Shown in pieces: positions 49,157-59,425 of a stretch of 64,000 bases of DNA. The stretch covers positions 1 to 64,000 of the forward strand of contig JABMOY010000116.1 of the NCBI GenBank assembly GCA_013203955.1, in the 5' to 3' direction. This stretch comes from Rhodospirillales bacterium (GTDB lineage: Bacteria; Pseudomonadota; Alphaproteobacteria; Rhodospirillales; Casp-alpha2). The notes below the pieces were generated by a model. It was given only the letters and a program-made list of their open reading frames with translations, did no database searches and was not told where the DNA came from. The position numbers were made by a program, and so were the translations under genes. How positions within the stretch are numbered: position 1 is the first letter of the stretch; the number at the start of each line of letters is the position of its first letter.

Positions 49157-50200
49157 ATGGCGAACCTGACAGCTGACGGCATGGTAAGGCCCGAGCTTTG
49201 GCCGAATTCCGGCTTCAAGCTTTTAGAGCGCGACGGGGCAGGGCGCTTGGTCGTCACCGATGGTTTTTTGCGCGCCTATCTGGGCCGTCCCGAAATGGTG
49301 CCGGTGGCGGAATCGTGCGATGCAGAGCGCGCCCTCCATGCCGGCCTGATGGCCGACCCAAAGCGCCCGGTCGGCGATGAGGAGGTGGCGGCGCTGGCCG
49401 ACGCCGACGCTCGGGGAAACTACGGCATATTTCTGGGCTTTCGCGACCGGCTTGTAAGCGACGGCACCCTCGAAGCCTGTTACCAGAAATTATTCCAGGC
49501 GGGCGATGTCGGCCTGCCGGTGCTGTTCGTCAACCAAATGGCCCACGCCATTGTCCGCAATATTCTGGAAGACGTCACCGACCCGTTCCAGGCCCGCGCC
49601 GCCGAGCTTTTATTCCGCGAACAGAACGCCACCGTCGAAGAAGGCGCCATCCTGTTGGGCGATGCTGAAACCATCTCCATGCTGGCGGCGACGGGGGGCA
49701 TGGGCAACCTGGGCAAGTTGGTGGTCGACGGCGGCACTAAGCCCAAGCAGGTCGACTTGGATGTGTTGCAGCCCGAAAACGCCGACATCTACTGGGACCG
49801 CAACGAACGTTTCGATACGGTCCTCGACCTGACCTTCCCGCGCCCCGGCCTGGATGCTTTGGCCCGAGTGCTGGAAGCCTGGATCGCGCATTTCCTCGGC
49901 GCGAGTGTAAAAATCCAGCCGGTGCAGCAGATCACCGACGAGCGCTGGGTCTGGCATGTCGGCTTGGATAAGGAAGCCTCGGTGCTGTTGAACGACCTTT
50001 ACCAGGACAACGAAGTTAGCGATGAACGCATGCAACGGCTGCTCAGCCTGTTCCGGCTGGAATTCGATGATCCCAACCAGATGCAGTCCGATATCAAAGG
50101 CAAGCCCGTTTATTTGGCCCTGTGCATGACGCCGGAAAAAACATTGCGCTTAAAGCCGCAGAATTTATTGGTCAACCTGCCGCTGGCCCGAAGCGCTTAA
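49157..50200 (+). CDS. DUF6352-like conserved protein
   Basis: Follows DUF1244 gene; LWPNSGFKLLERDGAGRLVVTDGFLRAYLGRPE. Confidence 0.7.
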   Translation: MANLTADGMVRPELWPNSGFKLLERDGAGRLVVTDGFLRAYLGRPEMVPVAESCDAERALHAGLMADPKRPVGDEEVAALADADARGNYGIFLGFRDRLVSDGTLEACYQKLFQAGDVGLPVLFVNQMAHAIVRNILEDVTDPFQARAAELLFREQNATVEEGAILLGDAETISMLAATGGMGNLGKLVVDGGTKPKQVDLDVLQPENADIYWDRNERFDTVLDLTFPRPGLDALARVLEAWIAHFLGASVKIQPVQQITDERWVWHVGLDKEASVLLNDLYQDNEVSDERMQRLLSLFRLEFDDPNQMQSDIKGKPVYLALCMTPEKTLRLKPQNLLVNLPLARSA

Positions 50201-50540
50201 GGCCTTTTCCCGGAACCGGCGCTGGCCAGCGTTATGGAAAATTCCCGGCAAATTGTACGCAAAAGTACGCATTGGCTTCCGATCAGTTGTCCGCGCCCGC
50301 ACATGAAACCAGGCCGCGTTACCGAGGCCTAAAAAGCCTGCGCGGGAGCTGAGAGACATATTCACCGTGTCCAAGAGCAAGGCGTCTTCGCATCAAGGAA
50401 GTAAAGAACAAAAACAGAACATTCGCTCATTCGGCGGGTCTGTCAATGGTCTCGGCTCCGCCACCAAACACTTTTTTAGGCCGCCGCGACCTAAATGATT
50501 TAGAACTAAGGCCATCGTTGCTCACGCTGGAAAGACCGCC

Positions 50541-52295
50541 ATGGACGAGATTGATCCCGAATATAACCCCTTCACGCCTGTCTACGACCGGGGTTATGTC
50601 ACCAACAATCCGGGTTATTGGGCGGCCACCTTGCCGAAACTGCAGGAAGCTTCGGAGCAGTGTGGTGGAAATGATCTCGATCTTTCCACATTCATCGGAT
50701 GGGGGCTTATTTATACCTATCAAATGACAGCGGCAAAGGAGCTGCTGCATTCCGTTATCGAAAAAGCGCCAGACACCGTCGGCGCCGATTGGGGTTACTT
50801 CAAGGCCCTACAGGAATTGACCCAGGGGCCCGAGGCCATTGAATTCGGGTGTGAAAACTGGGTCGGCAAGAAAAACCATGGCTTTAGTTTGTTGGTCTCT
50901 CAAAGCCTGTTGGAAATAGGCAACGTCGAACAAGCCAAGGATTTGGAAGATGAATGGCTGTTCATGACGGCCCAAGGCGATGGCGTTGCCTGGGAACTGC
51001 GCGGGCAAATCGCCGAAGCCAGGGGGGATTGGGGAGATGGCTCTTCCTGTTATGCGCTTCTTTTGAACAATGGCGTGTTGTTTCCGAAAATACAGCTGCG
51101 CTTTCTCAGGTCACTTTCCAAAGCCAATAAGGAAACCGACGTCGCCGGCCTGGAGGCGGGCCTCTCACGGATTTTGAAAAAACCCTTACAAGACAAAGTT
51201 TGGTTGCGTTACCAAATGAGCCGTTGGGGGCGTTGCTCAGACGTCAAACAACTTTTCGCGGCGGAACCCAAAGCCGATATGATACTTCCGCGGAATTATG
51301 ATTACCTTACGATTCAAACAAATAGAAATTTGCGTTTGCTTAATGCAAAGGAAACAAGCCGCCATAAAGGCAAGTTGAAATCCCCCGTCATAGATCCGAA
51401 GCGAATCCTTGAAAACATTAAGGCCTTTAAAAAAATTGCCTCTGAATTGATTGAGGAAGGGCGTTTCGAGACCTTTCAGCACAATATCCGCGGGTTCCGG
51501 GATACCTATTCGAGCCGGAAAAACCCGCCGATCTTTGTTCTGTCAAGCGGGCGGTGCGGCACTTATGCTTTTCAAAAGCTTATGGAATTGTCGGAAGGAG
51601 TGCAAAGTCACCACACCCTTCTCATGTATATTTCCGGTGCAGACCGCAATCATCTGCTTTACAGAATTTTAGAAGGACGTTTCGACAAGGCCGTTTTAGG
51701 AGAAATTTTAGAATCCTATCTGGAAACCAAAATGGCCGAATTTTTCTATGCCCTCAGGCACGACAAATCGTTGGTTGCTGTCGGTCATTTGGATACCGTT
51801 TTTGCGCCCTTCAATGCCGTTTTTCACCCCGACAGCCGCTTCGTTTATTTGCATCGGGACGAAGCGCCGACTTACTGGTCGTTTGTTTCTAAAAAACAAT
51901 GGGGTGGCCAACTTCAACATTGGCGTTATGACTCGGAATTTCCCGACGGCATGTTCATTCATGAAGCAGACCAATCTTTATCACTTGAGGATAACGTCGC
52001 TTGGTATCTTTACCTGACAAAAGTTTTTTCAGAAGCTTTCCTGAAAACAATTCCAAAGGCTCGGGGTGTCAGCATAAAAAGTGAAGATATGTTTGCACAG
52101 AACCCGAAAACCTTTGCCAAGCTGCAAAAGCTTCTGCCCATAAGCGATATTTCCGAAGAAGCTTTCAGAGAGAATTTCTCAAAACCCGTCAACGTCAAAG
52201 CCGGTTTGATTGACCAATCCCAAACCGCCATTGACGACCGCCAGAAAATATTTCGAAAAAGCCTGGGGCTTTTAAAAAAGGATGGTCGCTTTTAA
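50541..52295 (+). CDS. Sulfotransferase-like protein with novel N-terminal helical region
   Basis: PPIFVLSSGRCGT (PAPS loop-like) near residue 315; N-terminal half helical, possible TPR-like. Confidence 0.65.
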   Translation: MDEIDPEYNPFTPVYDRGYVTNNPGYWAATLPKLQEASEQCGGNDLDLSTFIGWGLIYTYQMTAAKELLHSVIEKAPDTVGADWGYFKALQELTQGPEAIEFGCENWVGKKNHGFSLLVSQSLLEIGNVEQAKDLEDEWLFMTAQGDGVAWELRGQIAEARGDWGDGSSCYALLLNNGVLFPKIQLRFLRSLSKANKETDVAGLEAGLSRILKKPLQDKVWLRYQMSRWGRCSDVKQLFAAEPKADMILPRNYDYLTIQTNRNLRLLNAKETSRHKGKLKSPVIDPKRILENIKAFKKIASELIEEGRFETFQHNIRGFRDTYSSRKNPPIFVLSSGRCGTYAFQKLMELSEGVQSHHTLLMYISGADRNHLLYRILEGRFDKAVLGEILESYLETKMAEFFYALRHDKSLVAVGHLDTVFAPFNAVFHPDSRFVYLHRDEAPTYWSFVSKKQWGGQLQHWRYDSEFPDGMFIHEADQSLSLEDNVAWYLYLTKVFSEAFLKTIPKARGVSIKSEDMFAQNPKTFAKLQKLLPISDISEEAFRENFSKPVNVKAGLIDQSQTAIDDRQKIFRKSLGLLKKDGRF

Positions 52296-53140
52296 ATCTT
52301 TTCTCCCAAAAGCTTGTCAATGGACGCATGGGAAACCGCGCCGTCGGTATAGGTGAAGGTGCCGGGGCCTTGGAGTTCGCGGGCCGCCCTCTCCAGATAG
52401 CCCAGGCATGACCGGTAGAGACCGCCGCCGGTGGTAACGCGCTTCACGCCCAATTTCTTTAGTTCCGGGATGGGGACGGTGTTTGGTCCGGCCAGGATAT
52501 TGAGCGGCCCGTCGAGTTCCCGAACCAGCACGGAAATAGTTTCCGCATCGCCGACCCAGGGCGGGTAAAGGCAGTCGGCCCCGGCTTTATGATAAGCGTT
52601 CAGGCGCTCGACCGCGTCTGCAATCAATTCGGGGCTGCGCTCGCGCCCCGGCCGCAAGGTATCGCAGCGCGCATTGATGACAAAATGCACGCCCGCCTTG
52701 TCCGCCGCCGCCCTTGCGGCCTGGATGCGCTCGACGGCTTGGCCGATTTCATATTGGCGGTCCGGTTGACCGGGAGTGGAGTCTTCAATATTGGCGCCGA
52801 CGGCGCCTGCGGAAATTGCTAACGAGATCGTTTCGGCCACGCCCCCCGGCGTCTCTGCGTAACCGGCCTCAAGATCGGCGGTGACCGGAAGATCGACGGC
52901 GCGTGTGATGCGCTCGATTTCACCGATCATCTCCCCCCGGGCAATGATCTCACCATCGGGATACCCCCGGGCAAAGGCGATGCCGGCCGACGTCGTCGCA
53001 ATCGCCGGAAAACCCAGATCGGCTAGGATGACGGCGCTGGCCACGTCCCAAGCATTGGCCATGACCAAGATGTCGGGGCCTGCGTGTAAATCCAGAAGCC
53101 GCCCGGTTTTCGCTTTCATTTGTTGATCGGTCATTGTCAT
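52292..53140 (-). CDS. Isocitrate lyase/PEP mutase superfamily protein
   Basis: NAWDVASAVILADLGFPAIATTSAG...GANIEDS. Confidence 0.85.
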   Translation of the reverse strand: MTMTDQQMKAKTGRLLDLHAGPDILVMANAWDVASAVILADLGFPAIATTSAGIAFARGYPDGEIIARGEMIGEIERITRAVDLPVTADLEAGYAETPGGVAETISLAISAGAVGANIEDSTPGQPDRQYEIGQAVERIQAARAAADKAGVHFVINARCDTLRPGRERSPELIADAVERLNAYHKAGADCLYPPWVGDAETISVLVRELDGPLNILAGPNTVPIPELKKLGVKRVTTGGGLYRSCLGYLERAARELQGPGTFTYTDGAVSHASIDKLLGEKI

Positions 53141-53595
53141 CGCTTCCCCTTGAAAAAATCCTTCAACAACGCCGCCGCCTCCGTTTCGCCCATGCCGCCG
53201 ATGACTTCAGGGGCGTGGTGGCAGGTCGGCTGTGAGAAGAACCTGCCGCCGTGTTCGACGCCGCCGCCTTTTTCATCGTAGGCGCCGAAATAAAGCCGGC
53301 GGATGCGGGCGAATGAAATCGCCGCCGCGCACATGGCGCACGGTTCCAGCGTCACGTAGAGGTCGAAATTTTCCAATCGGGGGTTGCTTTGAGCTTTTGT
53401 CGCTTCGCGGATTGCCAGCATTTCGGCGTGCGCCGTCGGGTCGTTTAGTTCCTCGGTGCGGTTGCCCGCCTTGGCTAACAAGACTCCGGTGTCGCCATCG
53501 ACAATGACCGCGCCGACCGGCACCTCGCCGCGCTCGGCGGCCGCCTTGGCTTGGCTAAGCGCCAGTTCCATGGGTGTCGGCTCGGGCTTTTCCAT
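53137..53595 (-). CDS. tadA: tRNA-specific adenosine deaminase
   Basis: HAEMLAIREA...LEPCAMCAAAISFARIRRLYFGA. Confidence 0.88.
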   Translation of the reverse strand: MEKPEPTPMELALSQAKAAAERGEVPVGAVIVDGDTGVLLAKAGNRTEELNDPTAHAEMLAIREATKAQSNPRLENFDLYVTLEPCAMCAAAISFARIRRLYFGAYDEKGGGVEHGGRFFSQPTCHHAPEVIGGMGETEAAALLKDFFKGKR

Positions 53596-53676
53596 GCCCC
53601 GACGGTGCCTCGCACCGGCGTCTCCGTCAAGCGGTGATGGTTGCTCACCGGCCTTGGGTAAGCCATAAACTCGGTC

Positions 53677-54441
53677 ATGGATGAGAAAAAGCAAGAGGCG
53701 GAGACGGGCGAAGCCCGGATAGGGAAGCCGGAAAGAATCGCGAAGGTCATAGCCCGCGCCGGGCTGTGTTCGAGGCGCGAGGCCGAACGCTGGATTACCG
53801 CCGGGCGGGTCTTGGTCGACGGCGACGTCCTGACCACCCCTGCGGTGACGGTGACGGCAAGCAGCGTGATTGTGGTCGATGGCGAAACGTTGCCCGGCGC
53901 CGCACCGGCGCGTCTTTGGCGGTATCATAAACCGCCGGGGCTGGTGACCAGTCACAATGACCCGCAAGGCCGCCCGACGGTGTTCGACCGCCTGCCGGAC
54001 AGCCTGCCCCGCGTCGTGTCGGTTGGGCGCTTGGACCTTAATTCCGAGGGCCTGTTGCTGGTGACAAATGATGGCGAATTGGCCCGGAAAATGGAGCTGC
54101 CGGAAACCGGTTGGACGCGGCGCTACCGGGTGCGGGTGTATGGCACCGTCAACGAGAATAAGCTGAAAGGTCTGGAAAAAGGCGTCACCGTTTCCGGCGT
54201 CAAATACGGCCCGATCAAGGCGGAGTTGGACAAGCAGCAGAGATCCAACGCCTGGGTGACGGTGGCGCTGGAAGAAGGCCGCAACCGGGAAATTCGCAAG
54301 GTCATGGAACATATCGGCGTCACCGTGAACCGTTTGATCCGCGTCGCTTACGGGCCGTTTCAGCTTGGCAATCTGACGCGCGGCCAAACCGCCGAGGTCA
54401 CCGGCAAGGTGTTCCGCGAGCAGTTGAAGGGTAAGTTTTAG
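53677..54441 (+). CDS. rluB: rRNA pseudouridine synthase (RsuA/RluB family)
   Basis: S4 domain; VGRLDLNSEGLLLVTNDGEL; EGRNREIRK. Confidence 0.85.
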   Translation: MDEKKQEAETGEARIGKPERIAKVIARAGLCSRREAERWITAGRVLVDGDVLTTPAVTVTASSVIVVDGETLPGAAPARLWRYHKPPGLVTSHNDPQGRPTVFDRLPDSLPRVVSVGRLDLNSEGLLLVTNDGELARKMELPETGWTRRYRVRVYGTVNENKLKGLEKGVTVSGVKYGPIKAELDKQQRSNAWVTVALEEGRNREIRKVMEHIGVTVNRLIRVAYGPFQLGNLTRGQTAEVTGKVFREQLKGKF

Positions 54442-54533
54442 CAAGCGGTGGGCGAAGAAGATTTTTCTTCGTGTTCTTCGTGTCTTTGTGGTTAAAAAAA
54501 CCAAGAGGCGGGGACGATGAAAAGGTTAGGAAA

Positions 54534-55097
54534 ATGAGAATTGTCGGTGGCCGTTTCAAGGGCCGGACTTTATCGGCGGCGGAAGGACGAGGTTTGCGCC
54601 CGACCGCCGACAGGGTCCGGGAATCGATGTTCAATATCTTGTCGCACGGGGCCGATGCCGTGGATTTCGATGGCTTGACGGTGATCGACGTTTTTTCGGG
54701 AACCGGCGCGCTGGGGCTGGAAGCGATGTCGCGGGGCGCTGTGCATGGTGTCTTCATCGATAACGACAACGGGGCGTTATCGCTGGTCCGCAAGAACGCC
54801 GGGCCGTTGGGTGTTGGCCGCGACATAACGCCGTTGAAGTTGGATGCGTCGCGCTTGGCGCCGCCGCCGCGTGCCGCCAAGACGCCGGCGGGTTTGGTTT
54901 TCCTCGATCCGCCGTATGAGTCCGGTCTTGTCGTGCCGGCATTGTTGGCGCTCAAGGACAAGGGCTGGCTTAGCGACGGCGCCATCTGCGTCGCCGAAGT
55001 CGCGGTCAAGGAAGCCCTCGATTGCCCCCGAGGGTTCCAGGTTCTGGAAGAACGCACATACGGTGCGGCGCGCGTGGTATTCCTGAAACTGGGTTAG
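54534..55097 (+). CDS. rsmD: 16S rRNA (guanine966-N2)-methyltransferase
   Basis: MRIVGGRFKGRTL...RPTADRVRESMFNIL...FLDPPYE. Confidence 0.92.
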   Translation: MRIVGGRFKGRTLSAAEGRGLRPTADRVRESMFNILSHGADAVDFDGLTVIDVFSGTGALGLEAMSRGAVHGVFIDNDNGALSLVRKNAGPLGVGRDITPLKLDASRLAPPPRAAKTPAGLVFLDPPYESGLVVPALLALKDKGWLSDGAICVAEVAVKEALDCPRGFQVLEERTYGAARVVFLKLG

Positions 55098-55891
55098 TTT
55101 TTGCCTTTGCCCGTGACCGCCCGCAAATCGGGAATGCCGGTCATGCGGAAGCGGAGATCGATGTGCCGCGTAATTTCCGGGCGCGGCGCGATGTTCCATA
55201 TCCATTTCAGGCCCGATGCCGGGATCCTTGCCCCGAACAGCGGGTCGATTTCCTGAAGCACTTCGTCGCCGTCGGCGATCTGGCGTTCGAATTCCGTCAA
55301 CAGGCAGACGCGTCCCGGCAGCGCGCCCAGAAGTTCCAGGTGATGATCGATGATACGCCGCGCGAAGGCCTCGGTTTTTTCCTCGCCGTAACCCTTGTCC
55401 TTGACCCAATCCATCGGCAGCAGCGGCAGTTGCGACAAAATATTCGCCGACACCACCAAGTCTGAATCGGCCAACCACCCGGCGTCGGCTTTGGCAGGGG
55501 GAAGGGCCCCTTCGAGGGCGTGCTCAAACGTGGCCTCGACAACGCCGGTGACGTCGATGGCTTCAAGCCGCACGTTTTTCATGGGCTTCACGCATTTTTT
55601 GATTTCGGGCATGTGGAAGATATCGACCAGCACGACTTCTCCGAAGGTTTTAGAAAGCGCGTCGATGGGGATATCCAGCAACAGCCCGGAGCCGAGAATG
55701 GTGACTTTGTCAGGTTTGATGCCTTTGGCGGCATCGAGGATCACTTTCTTGCAAAGCCCCAAGTGATCGGCCCAGGCGTCTTGGCAGCGCCGGTGCCGGG
55801 CGCCAATGGCGATCAGCTCCTTGACGTAGCCCATGTCCTTGAGATGACGGGGCGCCGGGATCAATTGGTGCTTGAACCATTCGGCCAGCAT
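55094..55891 (-). CDS. Conserved hypothetical, SAM-methyltransferase-like fold
   Basis: VTILGSGLLLDIPIDALSKTFGEVVLVDIF. Confidence 0.5.
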   Translation of the reverse strand: MLAEWFKHQLIPAPRHLKDMGYVKELIAIGARHRRCQDAWADHLGLCKKVILDAAKGIKPDKVTILGSGLLLDIPIDALSKTFGEVVLVDIFHMPEIKKCVKPMKNVRLEAIDVTGVVEATFEHALEGALPPAKADAGWLADSDLVVSANILSQLPLLPMDWVKDKGYGEEKTEAFARRIIDHHLELLGALPGRVCLLTEFERQIADGDEVLQEIDPLFGARIPASGLKWIWNIAPRPEITRHIDLRFRMTGIPDLRAVTGKGKN

Positions 55892-55903
55892 CGGCGGGCT
55901 CCC

Positions 55904-57691
55904 CTAACGGCGCCCGAACAGTTTTTCAATGTCGGCGAGTTTTAATTCCACATAAGTCGGCCGCCCGTGGCTGCATTGGCCGGAATGCGGCGTCGCTTCC
56001 ATTTCCCTGAGCAGTGCGTTCATCTCCGCGCCGTTGAGCCGCCGCCCGGCGCGCACACTGCCGTGGCATGCCATGGTCGCGCAGACATCGCCTAAACGCT
56101 TGGAAAGCGCCAGGCCTTCGTCCCATTCCGCCAAGTCGTCGGCCAAGTCGCGGATCAGCCCCTGGATATCGGTTTCGCCTAATAGCGCCGGGATTTCGCG
56201 GACGACGACGGCGCCTTCGCCGAAGGCTTCGATGACAAGCCCCAGCTCGGCAAATTCGCCAGCGCGCTCTATCAGGCGGTGAACGGCGGCGTCATCCATC
56301 TCGACAACTTCGGGGATCAACATGCCCTGGCGCTGGACGCCGCCGCTATCGATGGCTTTTTTGATGCGTTCCTGGACCAGCCGTTCGTGGGCGGCGTGCT
56401 GGTCGACGATGACGATGCCGTCTTCGGTCTGCGCCACGACATAGGTTTCATGGACCTGCGCGCGGGCAACGCCCAGGGGATAATCGCCAAGGTCTTGATC
56501 CTCAATGATGGTGGCCGGGGCCGAGGGCTCGGCATCGAGGCCGGGAAGGGGGCTATGGAATTGATTGGCGTGCTCCCTTAGTCCGGCATTGAGTTCCCCT
56601 GGGGCATAACCGCCGCCGTAACCTCTCGCGCCTGTGGGAAGGGAGCCCGGCCGCGCCGCACCGAGGGCCGCGCCTGCCGCCGTTGTCGAGGCCCGGTGCC
56701 CGGATTGGCTGAGCGCATGTTTGAGGGCGCCGACGATCAGGCCGCGCACCAGGCCTGCATCGCGAAACCGCACTTCGGTCTTGGCCGGATGGACGTTGAC
56801 GTCGACGGCGTCCGGGGGCAAGTCGAGGAACAAGGCGAGAAGCGGATAGCGGTCGGACGCCAAGAATTCCCGATAGGCGCCGCGCACCGCGCCGAACAAT
56901 AATTTATCGCGGACCGGGCGGTCGTTGACGAACAGGAACTGCATCTGTGCATTGCCCCTATTCAGCGTCGGCAGGCCCGCATACCCCGTCAATTTGATCC
57001 CCTCGCGCTCGGCGTTGATTTCCATGGCGTTGTCGTAAAAGTCGCGGCTCATGATTTTGGCGAGACGGTCTAATCGAGATCCCGCTCCCTCGGCGGGGGT
57101 TAAGTTGATGAGGTCGCGGCTGCCGTCGGACAGCGTGAACCCGATGCCGGGGTGGGCCATGGCCAGCCGCTTGACGGCATCGGCGGCGTGGGTTTGTTCG
57201 GTCTTCGGCGCTTTCAGGAATTTGAGCCGGGCGGGGGTGGCGAAAAAAAGGTCGCGGACCTCGACCAGGGTGCCGGCGGTTCTGGCCGCCGGCTGCGGCG
57301 CCTTGGTCTTGCCGCCCTCGACGGCGATCATCCAGGCTTCATCGGAATTTTCGGCGCGGCTGGTGATGGCAAGCCTGGCGACGGAGCCGATGGACGGCAG
57401 GGCCTCGCCCCGGAAACCAAAGGTTGAGATGGTCAACAAGTCGTCATCGGCGAGCTTAGACGTTGCGTGGCGCTCGATGCAGAGCGCCAGCTCGTCCGCG
57501 GTCATGCCGTGGCCATCATCAGTTACGGCAATCAGCGTCTGGCCGCCATCGCGCACGGTGATGTCGATATGCCGTGCGCCGGCGTCGATGGCGTTTTCCA
57601 CCAGTTCCTTGACCACCGAGGCCGGACGCTCAACCACCTCGCCGGCGGCGATGCGGTTGATGACGGTTTCCGGTAGGCGGCGGAGGATCAT
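55904..57691 (-). CDS. mutL: DNA mismatch repair protein MutL
   Basis: [36 protein letters not shown]-terminal ACHGSVRAG. Confidence 0.96.
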   Translation of the reverse strand: MILRRLPETVINRIAAGEVVERPASVVKELVENAIDAGARHIDITVRDGGQTLIAVTDDGHGMTADELALCIERHATSKLADDDLLTISTFGFRGEALPSIGSVARLAITSRAENSDEAWMIAVEGGKTKAPQPAARTAGTLVEVRDLFFATPARLKFLKAPKTEQTHAADAVKRLAMAHPGIGFTLSDGSRDLINLTPAEGAGSRLDRLAKIMSRDFYDNAMEINAEREGIKLTGYAGLPTLNRGNAQMQFLFVNDRPVRDKLLFGAVRGAYREFLASDRYPLLALFLDLPPDAVDVNVHPAKTEVRFRDAGLVRGLIVGALKHALSQSGHRASTTAAGAALGAARPGSLPTGARGYGGGYAPGELNAGLREHANQFHSPLPGLDAEPSAPATIIEDQDLGDYPLGVARAQVHETYVVAQTEDGIVIVDQHAAHERLVQERIKKAIDSGGVQRQGMLIPEVVEMDDAAVHRLIERAGEFAELGLVIEAFGEGAVVVREIPALLGETDIQGLIRDLADDLAEWDEGLALSKRLGDVCATMACHGSVRAGRRLNGAEMNALLREMEATPHSGQCSHGRPTYVELKLADIEKLFGRR

Positions 57692-59340
57692 GTTTTTTTC
57701 GCTTTATGGGCCCGGTAGCGTTTAATCAGGCCTTGGGTCGATGCGCTGGCGCCTTTGACGTCGCCGCCGTTATCCAACTCGGCCAATACCTGCGTCGCCA
57801 GTTCCTTGCCCCATTCGACTCCCCACTGATCGAACGGGTTGATCCCCCAGATCACCGATTGGACGAAGACCTTGTGTTCGTAAAGGGCGATCAACTGGCC
57901 GAGCGTGAAGGCGTCGAATTTTTCGACCATGATCGAATTGGTCGGCCGGTTGCCTTCGAACACCCGGTGCGCAAGTTGGCCGGGGCGGTCTTTAGCGGGC
58001 ACGCCCTGGGCCTCCATCACGGCCTCGGCCTCGTCCTTGTTGCGGCCTTTCATCAGGGCCTCGCTCTGGGCGAAGAAGTTGGCGAGCAAGCGGTCGTGGT
58101 GGCTGCCGGTTTTATCCCGGCTTTCCATAGGCGCGATGAAATCACAGGCAATCAACTGGCGGCCTTGATGCAGGGCCTGATAGAAGGCGTGCTGGCCACG
58201 GGTGCCGGGGTCGCCGAAGACCACCGTCGCGGTGCCGGCTTCGACCGGCGCACCCTCACGATTGAGCGCCTTGCCGTTGCTTTCCATTTCAAGCTGGCGG
58301 ATATAATTGGGCAGACCTCTTAATCCTTCGTCATAGGGCAGGATGGCGAGCGCCTGGGCGCCCAGGAAATCAATGTTCCAGACGCCGATGAGGCCAAGGA
58401 TCACGGGCAAGTTTGATTCCAGGGGCGCATCCTTGAAATGGTTGTCCATGTCGTGGGCGCCGGCCAGCAGGTCGTCGAAAGCGTCAGGTCCCAGCGCAAT
58501 GGCGATGGGCAGCCCGATCGCCGACCACACGGAATAGCGCCCGCCGACCCAATCCCACAGATCAAAGGTATTGTCGGCTGTTATGCCGAAATCGGCGACG
58601 ACCCCGGCGTTGCCGGAAACCGCGATGAAGTGTTTGGCAACGGCCTCATCACCCAATGCGTCGATCAGCCAGTTCTTGGCAGTCCTAGCGTTGGTGATGG
58701 TTTCCTCGGTGGTGAAGGTCTTGGAGGCGACGATGAACAGCGTCGTTTCCGGTTTTAGGTCTTCCAGCGCGGCGGCGATCTGAACGCCGTCGACGTTGGA
58801 AACAAAACGCACCTTGGGGCCGCTGGCGCCAAGGGGTCTTAGCGATTCGCAGACCATTTCCGGGCCTAAGTGCGAGCCGCCGGTGCCGATGTGGATGACC
58901 GCCTGGATGGCGTCGCCGGTGGCCCCGGTCCAGGTGCCGGAACGGATGTCTTCGGCGGTTTTGCGGATTTTGTCCCGTGATGCCAGAACGGCGGGCATGA
59001 TGTCCCGGCCGTCCAGGGCGACAGAGCCGCTGCCTTGGGGACGGCGAAGGGCGACATGAAGCGCCGCCCGGCCTTCGGTGGTGTTAATGGGCTCGCCAGC
59101 GAACATGCGGTCCCGCCAACCTTCAACCTCGGTTTCCCGGGCCAAGTCGAGCAGCAAGGACAGCGTGTCTGCGGTGATCAGGTTCTTCGAGTAATCGAGG
59201 AAAAGCCCGCCAAGGCCCAGCGATAGGCGCTCAAACCGCTTAGGCTCGTCGGCGAACAGGTCGCGCATGCGGGCGCCGGAAATTTCCTTGTGGTGGGCTT
59301 TCAACGCCTTCCAGGCGGGAGAACTTTTCAAAGACGCCAT
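57688..59340 (-). CDS. pgi: Glucose-6-phosphate isomerase
   Basis: [36 protein letters not shown]. Confidence 0.95.
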   Translation of the reverse strand: MASLKSSPAWKALKAHHKEISGARMRDLFADEPKRFERLSLGLGGLFLDYSKNLITADTLSLLLDLARETEVEGWRDRMFAGEPINTTEGRAALHVALRRPQGSGSVALDGRDIMPAVLASRDKIRKTAEDIRSGTWTGATGDAIQAVIHIGTGGSHLGPEMVCESLRPLGASGPKVRFVSNVDGVQIAAALEDLKPETTLFIVASKTFTTEETITNARTAKNWLIDALGDEAVAKHFIAVSGNAGVVADFGITADNTFDLWDWVGGRYSVWSAIGLPIAIALGPDAFDDLLAGAHDMDNHFKDAPLESNLPVILGLIGVWNIDFLGAQALAILPYDEGLRGLPNYIRQLEMESNGKALNREGAPVEAGTATVVFGDPGTRGQHAFYQALHQGRQLIACDFIAPMESRDKTGSHHDRLLANFFAQSEALMKGRNKDEAEAVMEAQGVPAKDRPGQLAHRVFEGNRPTNSIMVEKFDAFTLGQLIALYEHKVFVQSVIWGINPFDQWGVEWGKELATQVLAELDNGGDVKGASASTQGLIKRYRAHKAKKT

Positions 59341-59425
59341 ATGTGAAAACAACCAATTCCGTCCGCGCCCAGGGAAGGCCCCGAGACTAACAAAGAATGC
59401 GGCCCCCAGCCAGTGCTCAACTGGT

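Noticed and set aside
53596-54504. N-terminal extension of the 455-aa minus ORF upstream of tadA
   Set aside because: Opposite to rluB; tadA family similarity begins at the internal Met near 53595.
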